From AC-32 sp963728765 (GTDB lineage Bacteria; Actinomycetota; Thermoleophilia; Gaiellales; Gaiellaceae), in assembly GCA_963728765.1 (NCBI GenBank), contig CAVSKX010000004.1, forward strand, positions 806,001-870,000: 64,000 nt of DNA, given 5' to 3'. The position numbers and the translations under genes were made by a program. Every line of letters starts with the position of its first letter. Position 1 is the first letter of the stretch. Positions 38,934 through 48,555 of this stretch are shown piece after piece. Below the pieces are notes generated by a model, which saw nothing but the letters and a program-made list of their open reading frames with translations, did no database searches and was not told the origin of the DNA.

Positions 38934-39989
38934 GCGAGTGAAGTCGAGCCCGGGCTCGAGCCGACGGGCGAAGGCGGCCACTAACCGGATCGCCGCCTCG
39001 ACGTCGTCCAGCGAGACCACCTCGCCGGGCGTGTGGAGGTAGCGAATCGCCAGCGAGATCAGGCCGGTCGCGACGCCCGCGCGGCTCGCGTAGGCCGCGT
39101 CCATGTCGGTGTACGTGTCGCCGGCCGAGACGTTGACGGTGTACGCGATGCCCTCGTCCTCGGCGGCCGCGACGAGCAGCGCGAACACCTTCGGGCTGAT
39201 CGTCGAGCCGCGGTTGATGATCGGGCCGGCGCCAAGCTTCGCCTCGCCGTCGAGCTTCGGGTCCCCCTCGGGGACGTCGGTCGCACCGGTGACGTCGATC
39301 GCGAGCGCGACCTGCGGCTCGAGGGCGAACACCGTCGTGCGCGCGCCGCCGAAGTCGCCGACCTCCTCCTGCACCGCCGCGACCGCGGCCACGTCGCCCG
39401 GCGCGCCTCCTGCCTCGGCCACCGACCGCGCCGCTTCGAGGGCGACGTAGGCCCCGAGCCGGTTGTCGAGCGAGCGCGAGGCGATCCGCCCGCCGGCCAG
39501 CTCGACCGGCTCCGCCGCGATCACGCCGACGTCGCCGATCTGCAGGAGGCCGAGCGCTTCCTCGCGGGTACGAGCACCGATGTCCACGTGCAGGTCGTCG
39601 AGCTCGACGGCGGCTGGCTTCTCGCCGGGCTTCAGGCGTTTGCGCCACTTGCGACCGACCGTGCCGGGAACGGAGCCGCCCCGGGCGAGGAGCTCGACCC
39701 GCTGGCCCAGCAGGACATCAGGCCTCGTGCCGCCGACAGGCATGACGAAGACGAACCCGTGCTCGTCGACGTGCGTGACCAGCACCCCGATCTCGTCGAT
39801 GTGGCCGAGCAGCGCCAGCAGCAGCCCCCCGCCGGTGCCCGCGACGCGTGCGACCGACGAGCCTAGCGGGTCGCCCGTGACCTCGGCGAACTCCGACGCC
39901 GCCTCGCGCCACACCGCTGTGGCCGGGGTTTCGTAACCGGACGGGCCGGGCGCGGTCAACAGCCGGCGAAGAAGTTCGGGGACGGCCAT
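38931..39989 (-). CDS. M42-family metallo-aminopeptidase
   Basis: 352 residues from ATG 39989. Metal ligands: LLGHIDEIG (His), SRSLDNRLGAY (bridging Asp), VQEEVGDFGG (catalytic Glu pair), AIDVTGATD (Asp) and RYLHTPGEVVS (His), the set of the M42 FrvX/PepA/TET group. The insertion RGGSVPGTVGRKWRKRLKPG lies where the PDZ-like apical domain is found. It removes N-terminal residues from peptides in the cytoplasm. A TAGGCT box is 8 nt before the ATG. Confidence 0.93.
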   Translation of the reverse strand: MAVPELLRRLLTAPGPSGYETPATAVWREAASEFAEVTGDPLGSSVARVAGTGGGLLLALLGHIDEIGVLVTHVDEHGFVFVMPVGGTRPDVLLGQRVELLARGGSVPGTVGRKWRKRLKPGEKPAAVELDDLHVDIGARTREEALGLLQIGDVGVIAAEPVELAGGRIASRSLDNRLGAYVALEAARSVAEAGGAPGDVAAVAAVQEEVGDFGGARTTVFALEPQVALAIDVTGATDVPEGDPKLDGEAKLGAGPIINRGSTISPKVFALLVAAAEDEGIAYTVNVSAGDTYTDMDAAYASRAGVATGLISLAIRYLHTPGEVVSLDDVEAAIRLVAAFARRLEPGLDFTR

Positions 39990-39997
39990 GCCTGCGG

Positions 39998-40003
39998 AGC
40001 CTA
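39998..40003 (-). promoter_or_regulatory. Putative -10 box (TAGGCT) of the M42 peptidase gene
   Basis: Minus-strand TAGGCT with 8 nt to the ATG at 39989. Confidence 0.45.
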
Positions 40004-40065
40004 TGCGGCCGTTTGCCGTTCCCGCCTCCGGGAAGCGTGCGCGGGAGCGACGAAAGGAGCACGAC

Positions 40066-40620
40066 ATGCCTACCTGGGCCTGGATCCTGATCGTGATCGC
40101 CGCCGTCCTGATCGTCGGCGCGATCGCCTGGAAAGCCGTCAACGCCCGCCGCCGACGCGGCCTGCAAGACCGGTTCGGCGACGAGTACGACCGCACCGTG
40201 GCCGACGCGCCCAGCCGGCGCGAGGCCGAGGCCAACCTCAGCGAGCGGGAGAAGCGCCGCGACGAGCTCGACATTCGGCCGCTCGAGCCGTCGAGCCGCG
40301 ACCGCTACGCGAGCCAGTGGCAGAACACACAGGCCGCCTTCGTGGACGATCCCGAGGCCGCCGTCGCGGACGCCGACCGCCTGATCCAGCAGGTCATGCG
40401 CGAACGCGGCTACCCGGTGGACGACTTCGAGCAGCGCGCGAACGACCTCTCGGTCGATCACCCGGACGTGATCTCGAACTACCGGGCCGCCCACGGCATC
40501 TCGGTTGCGAACGACCGCGGCAAGGCTTCCACCGAGGACCTGCGCACCGCGATGGTGCATTACCGGGCGCTTTTCGCCGAGTTGCTGGAAACCGAACCCG
40601 CGGAGACGAGCCGGGGCTAG
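40066..40620 (+). CDS. Conserved protein with one membrane helix, unknown function
   Basis: 184 residues from ATG 40066, supported by AAAGGAG 7 nt upstream. One N-terminal helix (WAWILIVIAAVLIVGAIAW) and a charged cytoplasmic domain with the blocks SSRDRYASQWQNTQAAFVDD, AVADADRLIQQVMRERGYP and ANDLSVDHPDVISNYRAAHG. I know this block pattern from many unannotated actinobacterial proteins but no function. It diverges from the M42 gene and ends 3 bp before the trp promoter. Confidence 0.82.
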   Translation: MPTWAWILIVIAAVLIVGAIAWKAVNARRRRGLQDRFGDEYDRTVADAPSRREAEANLSEREKRRDELDIRPLEPSSRDRYASQWQNTQAAFVDDPEAAVADADRLIQQVMRERGYPVDDFEQRANDLSVDHPDVISNYRAAHGISVANDRGKASTEDLRTAMVHYRALFAELLETEPAETSRG

Positions 40621-40623
40621 CCC

Positions 40624-40653
40624 TTGACGGCCCGCCCTGGGTGCGCCTACCCT
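40624..40653 (+). promoter_or_regulatory. trp operon promoter
   Basis: TTGACG (40624-40629), 18-bp spacer, TACCCT (40648-40653). The leader peptide ATG follows 8 nt later. It is the clearest two-part promoter in the window. Confidence 0.75.
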
Positions 40654-40661
40654 GGAGACAG

Positions 40662-40730
40662 ATGACTTCCGTCTCCCGCACCTGGGGCTGGGCCTGGCGC
40701 ACCGAGCGGGGCGGGAGCGTCGCCTGCTGA
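40662..40730 (+). CDS. trpL: trp leader peptide
   Basis: 22 codons plus TGA. The reading frame contains Trp-Gly-Trp-Ala-Trp at codons 8-12 (40683-40697). Three tryptophan codons in a 22-codon peptide, directly after a promoter and before a terminator and trpE, is the hallmark of transcription attenuation by ribosome stalling. GGAG precedes the ATG, but the message may start within a few bases of it. Confidence 0.88.
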   Translation: MTSVSRTWGWAWRTERGGSVAC

Positions 40731-40755
40731 CCTAGACGCAAACCCGTTCCGCTCG

Positions 40756-40782
40756 AAGACCTTCCAGACGGAGGGTCTTTTT
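40756..40782 (+). terminator. trp attenuator (intrinsic terminator)
   Basis: Stem AAGACCTTCC/GGAGGGTCTT (10 bp with one G-U pair) around loop AGAC, followed by a T run to 40782. When tryptophan is plentiful transcription should stop here, 12 bp before trpE. I could not identify the competing antiterminator with confidence; 40703-40709 (CGAGCGG) can pair with 40749-40755 (CCGCTCG). Confidence 0.88.
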
Positions 40783-40793
40783 GTTTGTCCGAC

Positions 40794-42175
40794 ATGAACG
40801 CACTGACCGTCATCGCCACCGACCTCCTCACCCCACTCGGGGCGTACCTCCGGCTGCGCGCCGGGGGCAGCGCGAGCTTCCTGCTCGAATCAGTCGAGAA
40901 GGGTCGGCTGGGGCGGCACTCGTTCGTCGGCTGCGGCTCGCGGATCGTGGATGTCGACGAGGCGGAGGCCTGCGGGCTCCCGGTCGTCGGCTACCTCGGC
41001 TACGACCACGTTGCGCGGCTCGAGCCGACCGTGCTGCTCCCCGAGGAGGGCCGCGACCTGCCCGTGAGCCGTTTCGTCGTGGCCGAGACGCTCGTGCGCT
41101 TCGACCACGGCCTCGGGATGGCGGAGGTGCTGTGCGGTGACCCCGGCACCGTCGGGGAGCTGCTCGAGGGGCCGCAGCCCTCGCCTGACCCGCCCTCGCG
41201 GTCGCGCGCCGGCTCGACGCGCCGGCTCCCCTCGCGGCTCGCGTATGAGCGGGCGGTCGTGCAGGCGAAGGAGCACATCCGCGCGGGCGACGCCTTCCAG
41301 ATCGTGCTCTCGCAGCGCGCCGAGCGGCCGACCTCCGCGAGCGCACTCGAGCTCTACCGCTCGCTGCGGCGCGTGAACCCATCGCCGTACCTCTTCCTGC
41401 TCGAGCTAGACGGCCTCGCCCTCGTCGGCTCCTCGCCGGAAACGCTGGTCAAGGCCGAGGGCCGGGACGCGTCGCTGAACCCGATAGCGGGAACGACGAG
41501 ACCGGGCGACGGCGACGCGGAACGGCTGCTCTCCTCCGAGAAGGACCGCGCCGAGCACGTGATGCTCGTCGACCTCGGCCGCAACGACCTCTCGCGCGTC
41601 TGCCGGCCCGGGACGGTGCGCGTCGCGCGGTACCTCGAGCCGGAGCGCTTCTCGCACGTGACGCATCTAGTCTCGGAGGTCGTCGGCGAGCTGGAGCCGG
41701 ATGTCTCGCACTTCGACCTGCTGCGCGCGTGTTTCCCGGCCGGGACGGTCTCCGGAGCACCGAAGGTGCGGGCGATGCAGATCATCTCGGAGCTCGAGGG
41801 ATACCGCCGCGGGCCCTATGCGGGCGCGGTGCTCTACTCGCTCCCGGGCGAGGCGCTCGACGCGTGCATCGCGATCCGGACGGTCGTGCTGCACGACGGC
41901 GTCGCCTTGCTGCAGGCCGGCGCCGGGATCGTCGCCGACTCCGACCCGGCGGCCGAGCACGACGAGTGCCTGCGCAAGCTCGCGGCGCTCGAGACGGCGA
42001 TCGAGCTCGCGGAGGCGCGGCACCCCTCGGCTTCCTCGGGCGCCGCCGGGGGTGCGGTGCCGGAGGGCACAGTGCTTCGACGCACGGGCCCGGAGCGCGT
42101 GCCGCCGGCGGCGTCAGGCGACGGCGGAGCCGGGCTCCGCCCGGCGGGAGCCGCCGCCGGCGAGGGAGGCGAGGA

Positions 42176-42179
<4 letters not shown>
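40794..42179 (+). CDS. trpE: Anthranilate synthase component I
   Basis: 461 residues from ATG 40794. The feedback tryptophan site is SFLLESVEKGRLGRHSF near the N-terminus (LLES motif). The chorismate-binding half has IRAGDAFQIVLSQR, PETLVKAEG, PIAGTTRPG, EHVMLVDLGRNDLSRV and FPAGTVSGAPKVRAM, all active-site blocks. It makes anthranilate from chorismate with ammonia supplied by TrpG. The last 45 residues are a Gly/Ala/Pro-rich tail not expected in the family. The stop overlaps the trpG start (TTGA). Confidence 0.97.
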
Positions 42180-42735
<556 letters not shown>

Positions 42736-42739
<4 letters not shown>

Positions 42740-43764
42740 CCGTGCAGGAGGCGCTCGCGCGGCTGCTCGACGGCCACGACCTCTCGCGAGAGCAGGCACG
42801 GGCCGTGATGAACGAGGTGATGAGCGGCGAGGCCACCCCGGCGCAGATCGGCGGGTTCCTGGTCGCGCTGCGGCTGAAGGGCGAGACCGCGGACGAGATC
42901 GCCGGCTGCGCCGAGGCGATGCGCGCGCACGTGCTGTCGGTGCAGCCGCGGCGAGACGACCTCGTCGACACTGCGGGCACGGGTGGAGACGGGGCGCGGA
43001 CGATCAACATCTCGACCGCGGCGGCCCTGGTCGCGGCGGCCGCAGGCGCGGGCGTCGCGAAGCACGGCAACCGCGCGGTTTCCTCCGCCTCGGGCTCCGC
43101 CGACGTCCTCGAGGCACTCGGCTTCGAGCTCGAGCTACCGCCCGCCCGCATCGAGCGCTCGATCGACGAGCTCGGCTTCGGCTTCCTGTTCGCGCCGACT
43201 CACCACCCGGCGATGCGTCACGCGGCGCCTGTGCGCCGCGAGCTCGCGGCTCGCACCGTCTTCAACGTGCTCGGGCCTCTGACCAACCCCGCGGGCGCAC
43301 GGGCGCAGGTGGTCGGCGTCTACGCGCCGGCGCTCGTCCGCACGATCGCGGAGGTGCTCGCGCAGCTGGGCGCGCGACGCGCCTTCGTCGTCCACGGCGC
43401 GGGCGGCATCGACGAGCTTTCGCCCACGGGCCCAAACTTGGTCTGCGAGGTCGTAGACGGCGGTGTCCGCGAGCGGGAGATCGACCCGCTCGAGCTCGGC
43501 ATCCCGCGCTGTTCGCCCGAGGAGCTGCGCGGTGGCTCGCCGGAGGAAAACGCGGAGGCGGTCCACGCGGTCTTCCGGGGCGACGACGGCGGGCGGCGCT
43601 CGGCGATCCTGCTGAACGCGGCCGGGGCGATCGCCGCCGCGGGCCATGCTGCCGACCTGCGCGACGGGCTCGAGCGGGCGCGCGAGGCCGTCGACTCCGG
43701 CGCCGCAGCCGCACGGCTCGAGGAGCTCATCGCCTTTTCGCGGTCCGTCGAGGTACGCGCGTGA
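42736..43764 (+). CDS. trpD: Anthranilate phosphoribosyltransferase
   Basis: 342 residues from GTG 42736 (GTGA overlap with trpG). Substrate motifs DLVDTAGTGGDGARTINIST, KHGNRAVSSASGSADVLEALG and RTVFNVLGPLTNPAGA are intact. It joins anthranilate to PRPP. Confidence 0.97.
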
Positions 43765-44924
43765 GTGGGCGGTTCCGCGACGCGCTCGCAGGCGACGGGC
43801 TGGCTGCGATCGCGGAGGTCAAGCGGCGCTCGCCGTCGGCCGGGGACCTGCGGCCGGATGCGGACCCCGCAGCGCTGGCGGCCTCGTTCGAGCGCGCGGG
43901 CGCGGCCGCGGTCTCGATCCTGGTCGACGAACGCTTCGCCGGAACTCCCGCGGATCTCGCTGCCGCGAGATCCTCCAGCCGCTTGCCGTTGCTCGCCAAG
44001 GGGTTCTTCTCCGAGCGCGGCGAGCTCGAAGAGTTGCGAGCACTCGGCGCGGATGCGGTGTTGCTGTTGCTGCGCGATCTCGACGACGGCCGGATGCGTG
44101 AGCTCCTCGGCGCGGCCGCGGAGCTGGGGCTCGACGCGCTCGTCGAGGCGCACGACGTGGAGGAGCTGCGTCGCGCGGTCGAGCTGGAGGCCGCGGTCAT
44201 CGGGATCAACGCGCGCGACCTCTCCACGTTCGAGATCGACCGCCGGGCACAACTGGAGCTCGTCGAGTCGGCACCGCGGGACCGCCTCGTCGTCGCCGAG
44301 AGCGCGATCGGCGCCCGCGCGCACGCGGCCGAGGCCGAGGTCGCCGGGGCCGATGCGGTACTCGTCGGCTCGACGTTGATGCGGGCTCCGGACCCCGCTG
44401 CGAAGCTCGAGGAGCTGATCGCGCGACCGCTGGTCAAGGTCTGCGGACTAACGCGGGAGGAAGACGTCGCCGTCGCCGCAGAGGCCGGAGCCGACCTGGC
44501 TGGCTTCGTGCTCGCGAAGGAGACACCGCGCCGGGCGCCGGCCGTCCTGCCCGTCCCCGACACGATGCTGTCGGTCGCGGTGCACGTCGGCGAGATCACC
44601 GACGATGCCGCCGACCTCGTCCAGCTCTACGCGCGCGAGAACGGTCACCGGGCACGCGAGGGCGTCCTGCTGCGGCACGGCCGCGAAGTTGCGCGGGTCG
44701 TCGACCGTGAATGGGCCGAGGACGATCCAGAGCACCTGGAGCGGGCCGAGGTCGCGGATGGCCGGGTCGTTCTTGCGGGAGGCCTCTCGCCGGAGAACGT
44801 GCGCGAGGCGATCGAGCGTGTGCGGCCGTGGGCGGTCGACGCGAGCTCGAGCCTCGAGACCGAGCCCGGGGTCAAGGATCACTCGCGCGTGCGTGCGTAC
44901 GTGGAGGCGGCGAGGTGCAGCTGA
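43761..44924 (+). CDS. trpC: Fused indole-3-glycerol-phosphate synthase / phosphoribosylanthranilate isomerase
   Basis: 387 residues from GTG 43761 (GTGA overlap with trpD). The TrpC half (to about 225) has AEVKRRSPSAGDL, INARDLSTFEID and VAESAIGA. The TrpF half begins PLVKVCGLTREED with the catalytic cysteine and ends VVLAGGLSPENVREAI and VDASSSLETEPGVKDH. It is only about 165 residues against about 200 in the family, and the GGTG phosphate-binding stretch before the LAGGL strand is missing; VVD near the middle may supply the acid Asp. The isomerase activity may be weak or replaced by a bifunctional HisA (PriA) elsewhere. Confidence 0.9.
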   Translation: MSGRFRDALAGDGLAAIAEVKRRSPSAGDLRPDADPAALAASFERAGAAAVSILVDERFAGTPADLAAARSSSRLPLLAKGFFSERGELEELRALGADAVLLLLRDLDDGRMRELLGAAAELGLDALVEAHDVEELRRAVELEAAVIGINARDLSTFEIDRRAQLELVESAPRDRLVVAESAIGARAHAAEAEVAGADAVLVGSTLMRAPDPAAKLEELIARPLVKVCGLTREEDVAVAAEAGADLAGFVLAKETPRRAPAVLPVPDTMLSVAVHVGEITDDAADLVQLYARENGHRAREGVLLRHGREVARVVDREWAEDDPEHLERAEVADGRVVLAGGLSPENVREAIERVRPWAVDASSSLETEPGVKDHSRVRAYVEAARCS

Positions 44925-46027
44925 CCTACGGCGAATACGGCGGCCGCTTCGTGCCCGAGACGCTGATCCCGGCGCTGGACGAGCTCGAGGCGGGGTGGCG
45001 CGAGGCGCGCGACGACCCTCGCTACCACGAGGAGCTGAAGGAGCTCGGCCGCACCTATGCCGGGCGGCCCACGCCGCTCACGCTCGCGGAGCGCTTCGCG
45101 CCCGGGAAGCGGCTCTACCTGAAGCGGGAGGACCTCCTGCACACCGGCGCCCACAAGCTCAACAACGCGTTGGGCCAGGCGCTGCTCGCGGTGCGGCTCG
45201 GCAAGCAGCGAATCGTCGCCGAGACCGGCGCGGGCCAGCACGGCGTCGCGGCGGCAACGGTTTGCGCACGGTTCGGGCTCGACTGCGTGGTCTACATGGG
45301 CTCAGAGGACATGCGCCGGCAGCGGCCGAACCTCGAGCGGATGGCGCTACTCGGCGCGGAGGTGCGGGCGGTCGAGTTCGGGACGCGGACGCTGAAGGAG
45401 GCCACGAGCGAGGCGATCCGCGACTGGATCACCAACGTCGAGGACACGCACTACCTGATCGGCTCGTGCGTCGGGCCCGCACCGTACCCGGAGATCGTTC
45501 GTGAGCTGCAGGCGGTGATCGGGCGCGAGGCCCGCGCGCAGATGCTCGAGGCCGAAGGGCGGCTGCCGGAGGTCGCACTGGCCTGCGTCGGGGGCGGCTC
45601 GAACGCGATCGGGCTCTTCTCGGGGTTCGTCGACGATCTCGACGTGCGACTCGTCGGCGTCGAGGCCGACGGCGCGGCGAGCCTCGGCTCCGGACGGCCC
45701 GCGGTGCTGCACGGGTCTCGGTCGTCGGTGCTCGCAGACGAGGACGGGCAGGTGCTTGACGCGGAGTCGATCTCCGCCGGGCTCGACTATCCCGGGGTCG
45801 GCCCGGAGCACGCGTTCCTGCGCGACAGCGGCCGAGCCGAGTATGTGGGCACCAGCGACGAGGAGGCGCTGGCCGCATTCAGGCGGCTCGCGCGGACGGA
45901 GGGCATTCTCCCAGCGCTCGAGCCGGCCCACGCGCTGGCGCGCGTGGCGGAGCTGGACGAGGAGCTTGTACTGGTGTGCCTCTCCGGGCGCGGCGACAAG
46001 GACCTGGCCGAGGTGGTGGATCGGTGA
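44915..46027 (+). CDS. trpB: Tryptophan synthase beta chain
   Basis: 370 residues from GTG 44915, overlapping trpC by 10 bp, with GGAGG 8 nt upstream. The PLP lysine is in HTGAHKLNNALGQ; EDLLHTG, ETGAGQHGVAAATV, CVGGGSNAIGLF and CLSGRGDKDL are all canonical (TrpB1 type). It condenses indole with serine. Confidence 0.98.
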   Translation: MQLTYGEYGGRFVPETLIPALDELEAGWREARDDPRYHEELKELGRTYAGRPTPLTLAERFAPGKRLYLKREDLLHTGAHKLNNALGQALLAVRLGKQRIVAETGAGQHGVAAATVCARFGLDCVVYMGSEDMRRQRPNLERMALLGAEVRAVEFGTRTLKEATSEAIRDWITNVEDTHYLIGSCVGPAPYPEIVRELQAVIGREARAQMLEAEGRLPEVALACVGGGSNAIGLFSGFVDDLDVRLVGVEADGAASLGSGRPAVLHGSRSSVLADEDGQVLDAESISAGLDYPGVGPEHAFLRDSGRAEYVGTSDEEALAAFRRLARTEGILPALEPAHALARVAELDEELVLVCLSGRGDKDLAEVVDR

Positions 46028-46845
46028 GCACGCACCGGCAAGCCGCGGGACCCATCCCTAGCCCCCACCCACCCGGGGAAATCGACGGTAGCGGGGAAAT
46101 GCGCGCGGATCCGTCACGGCACAGTGACGAATCTGTGCCGGTTCGTCCCGCGGCGCTCGCCGTCTACCTGATGTGCGGGCCCGCGACCCCTGCACTCGCG
46201 GAGGCTGCGGTCGAGGGCGGGGCCGACCTCGTCGAACTCGGCTTCCCGTTTTCCGACCCGCTCGCCGACGGGCCCGTTATCCGGCGCGCGGCCGAGCGCG
46301 CGCTCTCCCAGGGAATGCGCACCGCCGCGTGCCTCGAGTGCCTCGCCGAGACGCGCGCACGGCTCCCGCACACCCCGCTCGTGCCGATGACTTATGCGTC
46401 GCTCCTCGAGGCACACGGTTGGGAGCGCTTTGCCGACGACGCGCAGGCGGCGGGTGCCACCAGCCTGATCGTCGCCGACCTGCCCGCCGGGGAGCGGCCC
46501 GAGCTGCGCCGGGTGCAGCTCGTTGCGCCGACCTCGACCGACGAGCGGATCCGGCTCGCCGCCCAGGAGACCGACGGCTGGCTCTACCTCGTCACGCTGA
46601 CAGGGACGACCGGCGCCCGCGACGCGCTCTCCCCCGCCCTCGCCGGGCTCGTCAATCGTGCGCGCGCGACGACCGAGCTCCCGCTGTACGCCGGCTTCGG
46701 GATCTCGACGCCGGAGCACGCGCGCGCTGCCGCCGCGCTCGCGGACGGGATCGTCGTCGGCTCGCGGGCCGTCGAGGTCGCCGAGGACGGTCCGGCAGCG
46801 CTGGCGGACTACGTCGGCGCCCTGCGCAGCGCGCTGGACGACTAG
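46024..46845 (+). CDS. trpA: Tryptophan synthase alpha chain
   Basis: 273 residues if started at the GTG overlapping trpB (GTGA); a later GTG at 46135 would remove 37 residues of non-conserved Pro/Gly/Ser-rich sequence and fits the family better. Catalytic Glu and Asp are in VELGFPFSDPLADGP, followed by SLIVADLPAGERPEL, LVAPTSTDERIRLAAQ and the phosphate loop TGTTGARD and AGFGIS. The middle of the barrel is shorter than average. It cleaves indoleglycerol phosphate to indole. Last gene of the trp operon. Confidence 0.94.
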   Translation: MSTHRQAAGPIPSPHPPGEIDGSGEMRADPSRHSDESVPVRPAALAVYLMCGPATPALAEAAVEGGADLVELGFPFSDPLADGPVIRRAAERALSQGMRTAACLECLAETRARLPHTPLVPMTYASLLEAHGWERFADDAQAAGATSLIVADLPAGERPELRRVQLVAPTSTDERIRLAAQETDGWLYLVTLTGTTGARDALSPALAGLVNRARATTELPLYAGFGISTPEHARAAAALADGIVVGSRAVEVAEDGPAALADYVGALRSALDD

Positions 46846-46868
46846 AGCGCCTGGGGAAACAAACGCCC

Positions 46869-46874
46869 TAATCT
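46869..46874 (+). promoter_or_regulatory. Putative -10 box (TAATCT) of the methyltransferase gene
   Basis: TAATCT with 9 nt to ATG 46884. Confidence 0.4.
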
Positions 46875-46883
46875 CATCGGAAG

Positions 46884-47574
46884 ATGGCCGCCGAGTACCT
46901 CAGCGAGCTCGCCCTCGCCGGCCCTGAGCATCTCGACGCCACCTACGTCGCTGCCTACGACAAGAAGGCTGGCTTCGACCCAAGCGCCGACCTGGATGCC
47001 CTTCGTGCCCGCGGTCTCGGCGCTGATCGACTTCGGCGCCGGCACCGGCACGCTCGCGGTTGCTGCGGCATCGATCTGCAAGCGCGTCGTCGCAGTGGAT
47101 GTCTCTCCGGCAATGGTTGATGCCATTCGCAGCAAGTCGGTGTCTGCCGGTGTGCATGTCGAGTGCGTGCGAGCCGGCTTCCTCAGCTACACGCACGAGG
47201 GTGACTTGCCGGACTTCATCTACACGAGGAATGCGCTCCACCACCTGCCCGACTTCTGGAACGGCATCGGGCTCCGACGGATCGCGGCGCTGCTTGCGCT
47301 CGGAGGCACCCTTCAGCTTCGTGATCTCGTCTTCTCCTTCGACCTCCGGGACGCCGTGACGGGGATCGCAAGCTGGCTCGAGTCCGCGGCGGCCGACAGG
47401 CCCGACGCCGGATGGACACGCGAGGAGCTGGTGACGCACCTGCGCGACGAATACAGCACCTTCACCTGGCTCCTCGAACCGATGCTTGCGCGCGCGGGGT
47501 TCGAGATCGCCACCGCCGACTACGGAAAGGTCGGGGCGTATGCCAACTACATCTGCGTAAAGCCCGCGTCGTAG
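46884..47574 (+). pseudogene. Class I SAM-dependent methyltransferase, frameshifted
   Basis: The first frame (ATG 46884) reads MAAEYLSELALAGPEHLD, then ADLDALRARGLGAD and leaves the family at about 47020. The second frame, open from ATG 46996, continues ALIDFGAGTGTLAVAAASI (SAM loop), VVAVDVSPAMVDAIRSK, YTRNALHHLPDFW and ends at 47574. Joined, they give a normal methyltransferase of about 230 residues; two nucleotides (or 2 modulo 3) are missing just before ALIDFG. Translation from 46996 would drop the N-terminal helix region. Decay, sequence error and re-initiation are all possible. Confidence 0.75.
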
Positions 47575-47581
47575 CGCGTAC

Positions 47582-48535
47582 TCAGGGCACAAGCACGAGC
47601 GAGCCCTGGACGCGCCCGGTGCGCAGCCGCTCCAGCGCGTCGTTCGCCTCCGAGAGCGGGAGGGTCTCGACGTCGGCCCGCACAGGCACCCGCGGCGCGA
47701 GCTCGAGGAACTCGCGCCCGTCCACACGGCTCAGGTTGGCCACTGACCGCACCGACCGCTCGCCCCACAGCAGCTCGTACGGGAACCCGGGGATGTCGCT
47801 CATGTGAATCCCGGCGGCGACGACCGTCCCTCCTTTCGCGAGGACGCGCAACGCCGCCGGGACGAGCTCACCGGCCGGCGCGAACAGGATCGCCGCGTCG
47901 AGCTCCTCCGGCGGACGCTCGTCCGAGCCTCCCGCCCACACAGCGCCGAGCTGGCGGGCGAACGCCTGCGCCCCCTCGTCGCCGGGCCGCGTGAACGCGA
48001 ACACGCGCCTCCCCTGCCAGCGCGCGACCTGGGCGACGATGTGGGCGGAGGAACCGAAGCCGTAGAGCCCGAGCCGCTCGCCGTCGCCGGCGAGGCGCAG
48101 CGCGCGGTAGCCGATCAGGCCGGCGCAGAGCAGCGGTGCGGCGCGCACGTCGTCGTACGCGCGGGGAATCGCTAGGCAGAAGCGCAGGTCCGCGACCACC
48201 CACTCGGCGTAACCCCCGTCGAGCGTGTAGCCGGTGAAGCGGGCGAGGTCGCAGAGGTTCTCGCGGCCACTCGTGCAGTAGCGGCACTCGCCGCACGCCC
48301 AGCCGAGCCACGGAACGCCGAGGCGGCGCCCCTCACGCGTCACGCCCACGACCTGATGCCCCGGGACGAGCGGCAGCTTCGGGTCGGGCAGCTCGCCGTC
48401 GACCACGTGGAGATCCGTGCGACAAACGCCGCACGCTCTGACGCGAAGCAGGACCTGCCCCGGGCCCGCCTTCGGCTCGGGCAGCTCGCGCTCGACGAGC
48501 GGTCGCCCGGGCGCCTCCAGCACCATCGCACGCAT
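47582..48535 (-). CDS. Zinc-dependent alcohol dehydrogenase
   Basis: 317 residues from ATG 48535. Catalytic zinc ligands: Cys in RACGVCRTDLH, His-Glu-type site at PGHQVVGVT; the structural zinc loop GWACGECRYCTSGRENLC has four cysteines. The Rossmann part is LGLYGFGSSAHIVAQVA. The pattern AGLIGYRALR and GFPYELLWGERSVRSVANL is that of the AdhP/AdhA-like medium-chain branch. It converges on the methyltransferase and diverges from the NYN gene with 20 bp between starts. Confidence 0.92.
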   Translation of the reverse strand: MRAMVLEAPGRPLVERELPEPKAGPGQVLLRVRACGVCRTDLHVVDGELPDPKLPLVPGHQVVGVTREGRRLGVPWLGWACGECRYCTSGRENLCDLARFTGYTLDGGYAEWVVADLRFCLAIPRAYDDVRAAPLLCAGLIGYRALRLAGDGERLGLYGFGSSAHIVAQVARWQGRRVFAFTRPGDEGAQAFARQLGAVWAGGSDERPPEELDAAILFAPAGELVPAALRVLAKGGTVVAAGIHMSDIPGFPYELLWGERSVRSVANLSRVDGREFLELAPRVPVRADVETLPLSEANDALERLRTGRVQGSLVLVP

Positions 48536-48543
48536 CGCCTGGC

Positions 48544-48549
48544 ACCCTA
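48544..48549 (-). promoter_or_regulatory. Putative -10 box (TAGGGT) of the alcohol dehydrogenase gene
   Basis: Minus-strand TAGGGT, 8 nt before ATG 48535, inside a 20-bp divergent spacer. Confidence 0.45.
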
Positions 48550-48555
48550 CGGGCC

